The translations under genes and the position numbers were made by a program. DNA of 64,000 nucleotides from Hysterangium stoloniferum (Eukaryota; Basidiomycota; Agaricomycetes; Hysterangiales; Hysterangiaceae), in the NCBI GenBank assembly GCA_015178975.1, contig WHVD01000017.1, forward strand, positions 310,001 through 374,000, written 5' to 3'. Shown here one piece after another: positions 11,127-23,204 of the stretch (the first letter of the stretch is position 1; the number at the start of each line of letters is the position of its first letter). The notes beneath the pieces are model-generated. The model made no database searches. It worked only from the letters and a program-made list of their open reading frames with translations, and was not told the DNA's origin.

Positions 11127-12280
11127 ATGGACTCAAAATACTCATGTCTTTCTAGACCCATATACCCGCCTCGGATTCGACAACAGGCTTCAGTGGTCCT
11201 GAGGGGGTTCTGGTATTCAAGTGTTATACAGCAGGGGAACGACGGTCACACTGCCAAGCTTATGACATCTTTGGGTGGGGCCTTCGCATTTTGTCCTGGT
11301 ATCTTTGTTGATAGTGCCTCAATACTTGATCACATAACTTTAATATTACCTTCCATGACCATGTCATATTGAGGGCTTCTGCACATTCCAGCTCCCCATT
11401 TATTCTCAATCATACTTATACCCCACTTCCCTTCCCTTCTACTCATCTGTCTGTGATTAAATTTTCTAGTATAAATTATTGTCTTATATTCTACTAATAT
11501 CCAGTTCAAAGATTGAGTTAGAACCTATGTACCTGTTAGGAACAACATCATTCAGGCCCCAGTATGTTTTGTCAACCTATACTACTTTAAACATCCTAAC
11601 ATTAATATTACTAATAATAACATCTCTTATAACAATATATTGACAACACACCTACTTAATGACTTGATTTTCTAGCCACTCCATCCCATCCCTTGGTGAT
11701 GGCATTCTATTATTCCTTGCATCACATCATTTGTGACCTGAGAGCATTGATTTTTTTTCTATGGTCTTATATTTCTTTTCTTGATCTTCTGTTCCATTTT
11801 CCTAATTTCCTGTATTCTGTTAATATAAAATCTCCATTCTCAGTCCTCCATGTTTCCATCTATATTGGTATGAAACCTGATCCTGTACACTACTACCCTT
11901 CAGTTTAAATATTGACTCAGAATACCTATTTTAAATCCTCCTCTCATTTGGAGAAGCTTATGGAATAATAACTCTTAGTATCCCAAGCCTCTGGTAATTA
12001 CACTGGGTGCTGTACATTTATTGAAAATCTTTTCAAAATATCAATGAGGATGGAATAACAGTCCACAAAGGATGTAACAGAATGGTCAGGAATACAGCAG
12101 TTTAACAATGTTGTTTAACTGAATTTACTGGCATTTACTTGAGCTTAATTGAAATTCATTGTAATTTGATTGGATTTAATTAGAATTTACTGAAATTTAC
12201 TGAAACTTTATTGGATTTTCATTTAATTCACTGGCATTTTTTTCTCCATTTCCCACAATTCTGAAATTTATTGTAACTGT
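11127..12280. other. AT-rich intergenic sequence with repeat fragment
   Basis: No gene seen. 11326-11410 is the repeat fragment shared with 4384-4440. From about 12110 a degenerate alternation of AATTTACTG and AAATTTATTG motifs occurs, a low-complexity tract leading into the GC-rich repeats. Confidence 0.45.
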
Positions 12281-12289
12281 TTTTAAGAA

Positions 12290-13610
12290 CTGCAGCCACC
12301 TTTAGAGTTAGGTAATAATACATAGGTCCATGCCACCCCACTTGCACACACACTGGATGCAACAGAGTCCCACCCACACATAATGCACCAGATTGCATGA
12401 CACGAGTGAGGTGGCATGTGAGGGGCCATTGCACCTGCCAGCACCTTCACAGAATGCCCACACATGCACATTTGTGATGTAATGTGCCTGGTGGCACCAT
12501 GCAAGTGAGGTGGCATGAGGGCCCATCGTGCCTGCCAGCACCCACACACACATTGCATTTGCGAATGTGTGCCTGAACTGGCGTGGTGGTGGAAACCCCC
12601 CCCCCCCCCCCACACACACACATGCACATTAATATGCCAGGTTGCAAGGTGGGGGGTGAGGGGCCATCACACCTGCCAGCACCCTCACAGAACACCCACA
12701 CACGTGCATTTGTAATGTAACATGCCTGGTCACATGACGCAAGTGAGGCCAGCATTACACTGAGACTTACAGGTGGCAGGGCAGTGGGCAGTGGGATGAA
12801 AGGCTCTAGAGATGAGTGGGAGACAGTCCATGACGCTGGTTGTAGTCCTGGCATTGTCATGAAACTTGAAGGGGAATTGGTGTAGTTTTTTATCATGGGT
12901 GCTGAAGCAGCAGTGCAGCTGGGTGAGATTTGGATGTATGGAACAATATGAAGTGTAAAGGGGCCATATGGACTGTGTGGGCTATGGATGATGTTCAAGT
13001 GTGAGAGATGGTTATTGATACATGAAAACATGCCTAACATTTCCAGCCATGCTTGTTGCAATGAGCAGTCATACAACTGCAGAGAAAAAACACTGCTGGA
13101 ACCCTGAGACACTGATATTTCCATGGTTCCAAGAACTAAAATAGATGGCAGGTTTAGAATGGCACAGGAGGGCCCATTGTACACATGCGTGTGTTTGTGA
13201 CATATGTGCCTGGTCGGGCGACGTGAGTGAGGCAGAGAATGAGGGTGCATTGCACCTGCCAGCAATGACACAAAGTGCATGTCATGAACATGCACAATGT
13301 GAGTGAGGCAGCATATGAGAGCCCATTGCATCTGCCAACAACTACATGCACTTTGCATTTGTGAACATGTGCCCAAACTGGTGCAGTGTGTTGTCACCGC
13401 ATCATGCCTGGCAATGTGCATGAGTTGGTGTGTCATGCCTAACAATATGTGACAGAAATGCGTGTGACAACAGTGTGGCGTGGGAAGGCTAGGTGTCACT
13501 GAATGGAAAGTGTTGCCAAGTGGAAAAAGTGTTGCCAAATGCAAAGTGTCACTGAACAGAAAGTGTCACTGAATGGAAAGTGTCATCAAACAGAAAGTCT
13601 CTTAGAACAG
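12290..13610. repeat. Degenerate GC-rich tandem repeats with C19 homopolymer
   Basis: The phrase GCACCTGCCAGCA and neighbours such as CACATGCACATTTGTGATGT and GCAAGTGAGG recur every 100-200 bp (about 12410, 12520, 12670, 13250, 13325), with much divergence. A run of 19 C followed by CA repeats lies at about 12594-12620. At 13493-13600 a finer repeat of about 19 bp (AAAGTGTCACTGAA) recurs five or six times. A long open frame exists on the minus strand but is a by-product of repeats poor in stops. The block could be part of the 5' LTR of the Ty3 element that starts just after it. Confidence 0.6.
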
Positions 13611-13619
13611 ACACCCCTT

Positions 13620-14739
13620 TAAAGCTGGTGACTGACGCGTGGGATGAGGATTATTCAGTAAAATTTTGTATATTCAATAAAGTGTGACCATCCTCCGAAG
13701 TAGAAGAGCAGCTGGAGACATTGAAAAAGAAATCTTCCAAAGAACAGACTGAAATGTTGTTTGTTAACTCCATTGTGAAATTTGCTGACTATTTGAAAAC
13801 CACTGAGGAAAGCAAAGAATCATCCCGCACTGGAGTTAAAGAACCTGAACCATTTACCAGCAAGGATCTGAAAAATTGAAGAATTTCCTTCTCCAATGCC
13901 ATTTCAGTTTCCATGATCGACCTGCTGCATTTAAATCCAACAGTTGAAAAGTCAATTTCACGCTCTCTTATCTCAAGGATACCACTCAGGATTGGTTCAA
14001 ACCCAGGCTATCCGGAATATCCAATGAGACACCCTGTACAACTGGGACACATCTGTGGAAGAACTGGAAACTAATTTTGGACCTTACGATCAATCCAGTG
14101 AAGTGGAAAATGAATTAATGATGCTTAAGATGAAGGACAATCAATGAGTTTCCAATTACCTTGTCAAGTTCAATACCCTTGCCGCATGATGTGGTTGGGA
14201 TGATTCCACCCTCAGGCACTATTTCTATATGGGACTTCTGTCATCTTAAAGATGAGATCTGTAAAGATGGGAAGCCGAAAACTCTCCAACTCATGGGGAT
14301 TAAAGCTCAGACATCCAATGCCTGTTATTGGGAATGAAAAGCCAAGGTTTCCCAAGAGAATCCAATGGAACATTCTCAAAGCACCGAGGTGTCGACTAGT
14401 AATTCTTGCAGCAATAACTCAGGCAATAACACGGGCAACTCTGGCACTAATACTGGCAAATCAAATTCCGATCAGAAAAAAGACAAGAAATCCAACAAGG
14501 AAAAACAGTCAACTTCCGACAAACCCGACATTTCCCATTTGTTGGATACCAACGGTAAACTCACCCTGAAGGAGAAACAACGATGCATGGATAACAATCT
14601 CTGCCTTTTCTGCAGGAAAGGTGGACACAAGGTTTCCGATTGTACCATTAAGTATAACTCTTCCAAGGCTCGTGCGGTAACCTCCACTATGACTACAATG
14701 TCCAAGGAAAAACCTGCCACAGAGTCGAAAAAAGAGTAA
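13620..14739 (+). pseudogene. Ty3/gypsy gag, decayed
   Basis: Upstream of the frame, CTGGTGACTGACGCGTGGGA at about 13626 could be a primer-binding region (weak). Coding pieces in three frames carry EVEEQLETLKKKSS, EPFTSKDLKN, WDTSVEELETNFGPYDQSSE and NELMMLKMKDNQ, a fungal Ty3 gag pattern. The C-terminal part (14365-14739) is continuous and ends with a canonical CCHC zinc knuckle CLFCRKGGHKVSDC. Several stops and frameshifts (for example at 13879 and 14146) break the gene. Confidence 0.8.
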
Positions 14740-14879
14740 GCAACCCTCTGGAATCTGCACAGATAGAGGGTTGTGTTGACTCTCTCTGTGTTTCCGAGAT
14801 TATCCATCTCAATGGGTCCTCTCTCTCTAATCCCAACTCACTATTTGTAAAACTTGTTTCTGACCTTCTTGGAAATTTG

Positions 14880-15358
14880 GTGTTCTGAGCTCTGATAGAT
14901 TCCAGCTCCACACACTGTTTTGTAGATACCACCTTTGCCATGAAACATAATCTGAAACTCCATTCTGTTCCCGTGGTTTCTATGCATCTGTTTGACAGCA
15001 CTAGCAATATGGCAATTACTCAAGCCTGCGACATGTCTATCTGGTTCCCGTGTGGATGGTTACTTTTTTCGTAACACAGTTGGACTCTAGCTGTTCAGTA
15101 GTTCTTGGATACAACTGGCTCACCCGATATAATCCGTTGATTGACTGGGTACTGGACAGTATTAATTTCCAGATTCCCGACACTTCCATTCCTCCTGCAG
15201 CATCTATTCTGGCCAGAGCCTGTTTGGCCTCAGCAGCACCTCTGGATTCTACTGAAACCTCCAAACCTCCAAAAATCTCTCTCATCAACACTTCGGCATT
15301 TGTTAGGGCAAGTAAACTGGACAGATCACAGTGTTTTTTGATCAGCTTAAAAAGTTGA
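14880..15358 (+). pseudogene. Ty3/gypsy aspartic protease, decayed
   Basis: Reading gives ALIDSSSTHCFVDTTFA, where the protease active site D-S/T-G is altered to D-S-S, then LFDSTSNMAITQACDMSI, and after a frameshift near 15050 VLGYNWLTRYNPLIDW, the usual C-terminal part of the domain. A stop lies just before ALIDS. The linker to reverse transcriptase (ISLINTSAFVRA) follows. It cannot be active. Confidence 0.8.
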
Positions 15359-15399
15359 TGAAGCATCTGGACATTTTGCGACTCCAGAAGTATCTGACC

Positions 15400-17500
15400 T
15401 AAAAGCCGACCTGGAAGGAGTTCCCGAAAAATACCATGATTTCACAGATATTTTCAGCAAGCAAAAAGCTGACCAGCTTGCACCACACAGGCGTTATGAC
15501 TTAAAAATTGATATTGAGCCCGGTTCAAACCCTCCATTAGGACCTATTTGCCTGTTATCCCAATCAGACTTTTGTTTATTCAGGAATTCTTGGATGAACA
15601 TCTGTTGCTAGGTTTTATCCATCCCTCAAAGTCTCCGTATGGAGCACTGTCCTTTTCATCAAGAAAAAGGATGGTTCCCTTCAACTCTGTCGATTTCAGA
15701 GGATTAAATTCCATCACATGGAAGGATAAGTACCCACTTCCACTTGTTACCGACTTACTCAATGCCCCACAGAAAGCTCAGATTTATACCAAAATAGACC
15801 TTAAACACGCCTATCATTTGGTCCAAATTGCCAAGGGTGACGAAAGGAAAACTGCTTTTCAAACACACCATGGATCCTTTGAATGGTTGGTTATGCCATT
15901 TGGCCTTACCAACACCCCTTCCACTTTTCAACATTTTGTTAATGATATATTTTCCAACATGCTTGACATATGTGTTATAGTCTATTTGGATGACATTTTC
16001 GTACTTTCCGGGGATCCCACTCTTCATGACAAACAAGTCTGTGAATTTTTCTGAAGACTCCAAAAAAACGGTCTTTTCACCAACAGTAAAAAATGCTATC
16101 TTGATATGGATTCTATTGAATATTGAGGTTTCATTATCAGACCTGATGGTCTCCGTATGGACGAAACCAAAGTTCAAGTTGTCTGTGATTGGCCTGAACC
16201 ATGGAAAGTCAAAGACATTCAGTCATTTTTAGGTTTCACAAACTTCTACCATCATTTTATTCAGAACTACTCAGATATTACAATACCACTCACTTGCCTT
16301 ACCCATAAATCTCAACCATGGGTTTTTGACGACAAATGCCACTCTGCTTTCCAGACTTTAAAAAATGCTTTCACTTCTGCTCCAATTCTTTCTCATTGGA
16401 AACCTGATGTTCCGATTAGTGTGGAAACTGATGCTTCCAATTATGCAATTGCCACAATTTTTTCCATTCAAGATTCTGACAGTGAAATTCATCCAGGGAG
16501 GATATCTGAAAACTATTAAGTATACGAAATCCTAATATACTCTAAAGGTCATTTAAACATCTGGGATGTGATTCAAACATAATTTGGTTTTTAAAACTTT
16601 CAAAAAGTTTTAAACTCTCTCATACATTACAAACTAATGAATCTTTCTGGATACGAGTAGACAATAAAAAAAATTAGTAGTTTGAAACACTAATACTTTT
16701 AAAAAATAGATACCTTTAAATAGTCCATTCCATGCATATGTATATCATTGGCACCTCTAAATACATATGTATTACTTCGGAATAGATCTGTCAATCTAAA
16801 CAGATTTCTACTTGATTCAACATACCCAGAATATATAGGGGGTTTTACTTAATAAAGACAGCTGTGGTATGAAAATTTTCCAACAATATTTTACATATTT
16901 TACATGGAAATAACTTCATTACAACTTTTAAAAAACAAAGTACTAATAAAAGTATTAGTAGGCATCTGTAAAAGGAAGGAAATTATATACAATGGAATTT
17001 GTTAAATAACTATGGGTTGTATAAGATGTAATATGGAGAACTATTTCTGATGGTTGTTTTTTGATGATATAATTGTTTCAGAATAGATATCACTATTTAA
17101 AGATGGAGTTTTGTAAAAATAAGACTTTTATTAGTAAATATTTGAGATTATAGTAATTATAAACACCCTCCCAGTTGCATTCCTTTCTCAGACACATTCA
17201 GTGTCTGAACTCAACTACGACATTCATGATAAAGAACTTTTGGCAATCTTTGAAGCTTTCAAACATTGGTGGCACTACCTTGAAGGTTCTGCAACTCCCA
17301 TTGACATCATTACCGATCACAAAAATCTCGAATATTTTTCTACCACTAAACTTTGACCCACCGGCAAGCCCACTGGTCCGAATTTCTCTCCACCTTCAAC
17401 ATGTTTATCTGTTTCTGACCCAGACATCTTGGTGGAAAACCAGATGCCATGACCTGACAATGGGACATCTATCCTAAAGAGGGGGAAAGTAACTATGCCA
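15400..17500 (+). pseudogene. Ty3/gypsy reverse transcriptase-RNase H, interrupted
   Basis: 15548-16054 encodes reverse transcriptase with [46 protein letters not shown] and the catalytic YLDD. After a stop and frame change at about 16050, the thumb and tether (FLGFTNFYHHFIQNYSD) and RNase H start (ISVETDASNYAIA) run to 16496. There a 675-bp insertion interrupts RNase H. The frame resumes at 17175 with [20 protein letters not shown] and [17 protein letters not shown]-type motif ahead of VDFRG is frameshifted. Confidence 0.88.
16497..17171. mobile_element. 675-bp AT-rich non-autonomous insertion in RNase H
   Basis: Removing this block and one CAG restores the conserved RNase H reading across ATTCATCCAG/TTGCATTC. 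The element starts GGAGGATAT and ends ACACCCTCC, giving 5-bp terminal inverted repeats, and is flanked by CAG at 16494-16496 and 17172-17174. It has no coding capacity and contains internal inverted segments around TACTAATACTTTTA. A 3-bp duplication with such short ends does not match a superfamily I can name. MITE-like is the safest description. Confidence 0.6.
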
Positions 17501-17586
17501 TTGTTAATCCACATCACTTGAAACCAGTTTTTACAACACAGCAACTTTCTGCATCTATTTAAGCGACTTCCCTCTACTATCCAATT

Positions 17587-18480
17587 ATGCTTAGCGTTAT
17601 GATTATGGACATTCAGCAATTACATCAAGATATTCTTTCCGCACTCACTTCCGACCTGGCTCTCAAGCCACACCTAGAAGTTCCCGATAATCCCGACCAA
17701 CCCCAATGGTCACAAGACTCTCAAGGTTTCATCCATCTTGATGGACATATCTACATTCCAGATTCCAATAATCTCCGACTCTGCATACTTCAGTACAAAC
17801 ACAATCATCCAATCTCTGGACATTACAGCATTAACAATACTCTTGGTCTAATCCAAAGAGAATATACTTGGCCCAACCTCCGAGACTTTGTAACCCAGTT
17901 CTGTAAGTCATACTCCACCTTCTTATGCTCTAAATCTGAGAGACAAAGCTATACAGCCTTCTCAAACAACTTCTGATACTGGAAAAACCCTGGAACTCAA
18001 TTTCCATGGATTTTATCGAACAACTTCCGACTTCCGAAGGCTTTACATCCATCCTAGTTGTTATGGATCAATTCTCGAAACAAGGAATTTTCATACCCGC
18101 TAACGATACAATCACATCCTTACAATTAGCAGAACTTTTCATTATTCACGTATTTTCCAAACATGGTGTTCCATCTCACATAACTTCCAATTGAGGCTCT
18201 AAGTTTGTTTCCCATTTCTTCCAGGCCCTCAGAAAAGCCCTTGACATGAAATTACACTTCACCTTGGGAAATCATCCAGAAGGTGATGGACAAACAGAAT
18301 GTGTTAATCAAACACTGGAACAATATATCCACATCTATTGCAACTACCAACAGGACAACTGGAAATCCCATCTTCCACTCATGGAATTCACCTACAATAA
18401 CTCTCTGAAGCAACTACCGGCATCTCTCCCTTTTTTGCCAACAAAGACTATAATCTGAATCTCACAGTACATTCCAAATG
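17587..18480 (+). pseudogene. Ty3/gypsy integrase, decayed and truncated
   Basis: Contains the zinc-binding segment (YKHNHPISGHYSINNTLGLI, CKSYSTFLCSK), the core with MDFIEQLP (first Asp), a mutated second site (TSN followed by a stop, where its sister at 56.3 kb has TSDRGSEF), and QTECVNQTLEQY (Glu). It ends at about 18480 in PFLPTKTII, so the C-terminal domain and 3' LTR are missing. It is close in sequence to the reverse element at 55.4-60.0 kb. Confidence 0.85.
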
Positions 18481-18488
18481 AAAAAGTT

Positions 18489-18514
18489 CATTCTACTACT
18501 TCTCTAGTAGAATG
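18489..18514. repeat. Perfect 10-bp hairpin
   Basis: CATTCTACTA and TAGTAGAATG are perfect inverted repeats separated by CTTCTC, placed exactly at the broken end of the integrase. It may mark an insertion or repair junction. Confidence 0.7.
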
Positions 18515-19875
18515 TTGTCAGGGCTCTGAATACATGTATATATATATATATCTGTTTAAATCTGTGTTTATTGTATTTTAGTTTAGTTTATTTTGTCACA
18601 CGATACACACATGTCAAAATATTAAGTTTAAATTTTATTTAGTTTTGTGTTAGTATAAATATGTCAGGATCTACACAACTAGATCTCAGTTTCAATCTCT
18701 GAGAATTTCCACTAAGAAGGATACCGAAAACTTTAAAAGTTATTTATCCACTAAAGTATATATATTTATATTGTTTGCTGTAGAATTAAGATTTAATCAA
18801 TTTCAGTCTATCAGATGACATTCTGGAGAATAAGAATATATTTATATTTATCTTGTATCTGACAAAAGTTAGTCAAACAAACATATATAGATTATCCTTT
18901 TGGGGATAAATTCCACAACATGGATTGGTTGGCCAGATAGTTCTGGTTAACTTTCTAAATCAAATGAATTTAAATTATACATATGAATGATATTTGAAAG
19001 TTTGCATATATACAAGAGAATGGATCTTATCCCAAATATTAGCAGGGGGAACAAGTAAAGCCAAAACAAAGCCGATGTTAATGCAATGTAGTATTTTGAC
19101 TTTGCGTAGGACGACGAGGAGGAAGGGGGACGGAGCGGCGTTGCTAACTGAAGAAAGGATGGTCCATGACGAATCCTCCTCACGAAATTATCCCATTTCA
19201 CAACGATATCACTGTTTTTTTTCGATTTTACATTTGGAACCGATGGAGGTATTTCTTTTCTTATATAAAAAGAGGTTACTTAGGAGCCTGAGATTTAGAT
19301 GCCGGATTTTAGGTATGAAATTTGCCATATACATGTCGCGTTTAAACTGGACACGGGAACTCAACCAGATCGCAACACTGAAAATTGGAAGAGTAATATT
19401 ACTGAACCGATCATATACCTAATCACCGTGATTCTGACCTGCTCTCGCGACACCCGGTACTCAACAGAGAAACTCGAAGTAAAATAGAGAAGCACATTCA
19501 TTCTAGGGCTGTGAGCGGGGGAGACCCCAAAATTTCAATATATAAAAAAACTACCTACAATAACTATGAAATCAAAAGGAGTGAGAGGAGTGGAAAGACG
19601 CATAGACTCGACACATAATCAGACCCCGCCGAACGCGAACGAGAAGAGACGAGGGAAACAAGGAAAGGGAATGCTTACAGACCACCAAGCGCTCATCACA
19701 ATTTCCATCCGGCTTGCTCCCCAATAGCGTCCCCTACATGCCCCCTGAGATCATCACGCACAATACCGTACCTCCTTTAACTGCATAAAATAGCTCCTGC
19801 TCCACCGCAGGTGGATGATGTCAGCAGGCTCCGGCTGAGGCTCATCAACACCACCGCCCACTGCGCCGCCACAAC
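18515..19875. other. AT-rich then mixed intergenic sequence
   Basis: 18515-18960 is AT-rich with a (TA)n tract at about 18537. 18960-19875 has no frame I can support as a gene; one open stretch of 142 codons on the plus strand has no recognisable content. Confidence 0.4.
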
Positions 19876-20760
19876 TTAAGCTTGTTGACGGACTGTAAGA
19901 TACGCAAAGAACTCTCCCGCGTTTTCTGTGTCATCATAGATAATTCCTTGGACCTGTTCCAATGGGAGACCTGAACATTGTTGAAGGAAGGGATCGTTGT
20001 CTATTCTCATCGGTTCCACAATCTCCATTTTCACTCGGGCGGGGGCGGGGACACAGGGAGAAGAAGACGGGAAATGGCTGCGAGGGTGCAATTGTCGGCC
20101 TGAGAGGATTCCCCCAGTTTGGAATCTGACGGTCAATACAGGGCGTGCGGAGTTGCTTGGTGCAGGTACACGCGTGGATGACCAAGGGCAAGAGGTGGTA
20201 TGGGCTGAAGGCTCGAAGTGTGAATATTGATTGGAGTCTGGATCCCATGTAGCAGCTGTTTCTGAGATTGCTGAGTCCTGGCAGTCCTGAAGGGAAGACG
20301 CGCTCGAAAACATTGGACGCGTATAATGGCCATCCGGATGGTTCGACTCTTCAGGGAATCTCCCTCCTTCACCATGACAAGCCCAATCCCTCACTGTCGT
20401 CATAAACTCATACATACCCTTCTCATTCTCCTCAACAGTAGCAAGGTCCTTAATCGGCGGTCCACTACCGTCTATCACCAACGCTACCAATGCAGTCATC
20501 AAAGCTGCCTAGATCATAGTCCCATAGTCACACAACAAAATAAAACACCCCACTCACTTTTGGGTCCGGTTCCATGCTATGCTGTTCATATCCAGACCAT
20601 ACGGATGCACAAGCATCCCATAAAGCGGTCGCACATGTATCCACGCCGCATCGTCCCAAATGCACTCTCTATTTCAGTAGGGGAGAACACGTCTATGCCT
20701 TCCGGTAGATCTTATTACATCCCCTGGTTAGCACGTAAGCATAACAAATGAGATCTCACC
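19876..20760 (-). CDS. Hypothetical protein, probable 3' exons
   Basis: The last exon, about 20515 to 19876, starts after an ATGATCTAG acceptor and reads AALMTALVALVIDGS, then GMYEFMTTVRDWACHGEG, a Ser/Pro-rich linker, and ends PLEQVQGIIYDDTENAGEFF to TVRQQA with a TAA stop. An upstream exon (about 20700-20566) with ALWDACASVWSGYEQH joins in frame through a GTGAGT donor. The pattern of a compact helical part, a disordered linker and a conserved-looking C-terminus suggests a real gene. No domain is recognised. The 5' end was not found. Confidence 0.5.
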
Positions 20761-22544
20761 TGGATTGGGGAAAAGGACATACTACTCTATCGAAGCATTG
20801 TGCTGATCCTTCCCTCTGACAAGACTTGAAAGACGAGGACTGGAAATAGGAGAAAGTATGGGAAGGAAGATGAGTGAGTGTAAGACGTAGGACTGAAGCA
20901 CATTTCACGTGAGGACACAGTTACAGGTACGCCGAAGAATAACTTGTTTCATGTATTTTTGAACATTAATCAAATAAAGTCACTATATGGTACACATATC
21001 TTCTACTCACAAGTGGATTCTGGGAAGAGTCTACAGAGCAAAGCTCCAGGAAAGAATCTCTATCTCACTCCGGTCTGGTGAACAACATCACATTGCGGTC
21101 TAAAGCGGAAGCGGGTGTGAGCACAGGTGGAAGACAGGCACCCATTGTAGCAGGCCCGGCGAAGTGGGGCAGTGCTTAGAGACTCTTGTTACCTTGTTGT
21201 ATATCATAGCTGTGTATTATCAGAAGTGGTGTGAGATGGCATTATTTTTTTGGATTCGAATTCGAGCGGCCCCTGCCTCTCTACAACTCAACGGACTCTA
21301 GAATCTGACTCGGGACTCATTTCTCAGTGCAAGTTCTGCTTCCATTAATCATCAAGTATTATCCGATGCTTCCCCAGAAAGGTTCTTTCCTGAAACTTCT
21401 TGCTTTCGTAGCGCTATGGAGCGCTATTTCCCATGGAAAGATCGGCATCCATGTGGTTTCTCAGGTCCACGCTTCTCTTAGGACGTTGATCAATGACGGA
21501 GTTATTTCCTTCTTCTCTGACGTGATTATTACACGCCTGATGGTCTAACTTATGTCTAGCTTTAGTCTGACTTGCTTTGTACTCATATCCGTGTGACAGA
21601 AGGGTCCTTGTCTCAAAGTCATTGGGTCCAGCATCGCCACATTTCAGGATACGGAATGGCATTACTATTTTTCTGTGGTGATATATTTATAATTAGGTTT
21701 TAGGAAAATAGATGACAGCCCAGGCCGAAGACGTAACATCGACATGTGCTTCCTACAGGTCATGAAGGAGAGGGGCTGTCAAATAAAAACCTATTTAAAG
21801 GTGTATCAAGGGTTTCATTGCGGCGAAACGCAGTGTTATACCTCAATCCCAGATATTCCATGCAGCATTGATAGCAAACTTCACTAATAACAATGTGGTG
21901 ATTATGATTTGTCGTCGATGTGGAAATCGTAAAAAAAAAGGCGCTTGTAAGGGGAAGGGACCAAGACCCTCGTTCGGAGGAGCAATTCTTCCGTTTGTAA
22001 GTCTCCAATTTCCGTGAGGTATATTTTCAGGTTCCCGATCCTTCGCTTAAGGAAAGGGATCAGCCTAATGACGAAGGCGATAATTTACTTGACGTCTGGA
22101 CTGACGGTGGGCCCATTTGATACTACACGTCAACCTTACACCCAATGCCAGTTTCTCCACTCTTGGTTCACTCTCCCATTGTAGCAATACATTATTATTG
22201 TTAAATTTAAATCCACCCATTGTTTAATACTTCCCCTAATCGTTTGGTTATATTTCTATCACATTTATCTATATCCTCCGAAGGGCTTGTGACTGGCCAT
22301 GTGCTAATTAGCGTGCCAGAGTTTTTGTCACATTCTATACATATTATAACATGCCAAAGCTTTAATTAAAGCGACACTCGAGAAATAACTACGGTGGAAC
22401 CATATTAAGCCAAGTGTCACAGTACCTGAAGAGGCGCAGCTTATCGTAGATCTGCCACTTGGCTCGGATTAGCACCTATGGTAACAGCTCATATAACAAG
22501 TCATATACAATGCAACTAATTCCACCCCCCACTATTACACGGTC
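20761..22544. other. Intergenic, no supported gene
   Basis: CTCACTCCGGTCTGGTGAAC near 21064 resembles 32921 (CCCTCCGGTTTGGTGAAC), so a dispersed fragment is present. Short frames at 21327-21548 and 21760-22008 lack any recognisable content. The rest shows nothing. Confidence 0.4.
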
Positions 22545-23204
22545 CTACTGATTAAGCAGCCAGACCAGCTTGTACTCCCGGGAGGTGAAATGAGCACGGT
22601 CCACCGGGTGCCAGAAGGTATGATTATAGAGATATTTGGTAACCTGCTCCCGCATTTGCTCTAACTCTATCTCAGTACCCTGTGCTTTCTCCTCCCCGGA
22701 AGCTTTTTTGAGAAATTTATAGTGGCGGCGTACGTGCCTCCGTAGATCATTCTGAGTTACAAACACACCAACCTTTGATAAACCCCGACACCCCTTCAAG
22801 GGACAAGTGTACAAGGCGGCCAGCAGGATATCTCGCCTCTGCGTTGTATTTATAACCAAGTTACTGTGGTCTCCATACGGATATGTGAGTGCGACTTGCA
22901 AGTCTGTAAAGGCATGAACCCTAATCCAATGCTTGACGAGCGAGTCTTTCTTGGCTATATGCTCCTGACAGAGCTTGCACTTCCTTGTGACCGCCTGTGG
23001 ATCAGCGGCCGTAATAAACGTCACAAAGTCGGCGACGTCGGTTCTTTTCCCGTATGGTGTAGGAAATACTGTGCTCGCTGCGGCGGCCTTGAGGGATGCG
23101 TTCACCTTGAAAGCACGGGAAATGAAGGTAGTGCGCTTGCTGCTACTGTTAGGCTCGGTTGGGTGGGTAGGTGAGATAGATGGGCGCCGTGTAAGCGTGG
23201 ACAT
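22545..23204 (-). CDS. C2H2 zinc-finger protein
   Basis: A single-exon frame of 219 residues from ATG at 23204 to TGA-type end at 22545. After a basic Ser/Pro-rich N-terminus, it has a C2H2 finger at about residues 76-97 (CKLCQEHIAKKDSLVKHWIRVH, C-x2-C-x12-H-x4-H; two residues beyond 20 are given as the spacing only). A second, longer one at about residues 135-162 has C-x4-C-x15-H-x3-H, beginning CPLKGCRG and ending RRHVRRH. A charged helical stretch (EIELEQMREQVTKYLY) and a C-terminal segment ending YKLVWLLNQ follow. It probably binds nucleic acid in the nucleus. The frame is intact and GC content differs from the nearby transposons, so it may be a live gene. Confidence 0.68.
   Translation of the reverse strand: MSTLTRRPSISPTHPTEPNSSSKRTTFISRAFKVNASLKAAAASTVFPTPYGKRTDVADFVTFITAADPQAVTRKCKLCQEHIAKKDSLVKHWIRVHAFTDLQVALTYPYGDHSNLVINTTQRRDILLAALYTCPLKGCRGLSKVGVFVTQNDLRRHVRRHYKFLKKASGEEKAQGTEIELEQMREQVTKYLYNHTFWHPVDRAHFTSREYKLVWLLNQ

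Noticed and set aside
12447..13544. 365-codon minus-strand open frame
   Set aside because: It lies entirely in degenerate tandem repeats, has low-complexity Cys/His/Pro-rich composition and no domain; its openness follows from stop-poor repeat units.
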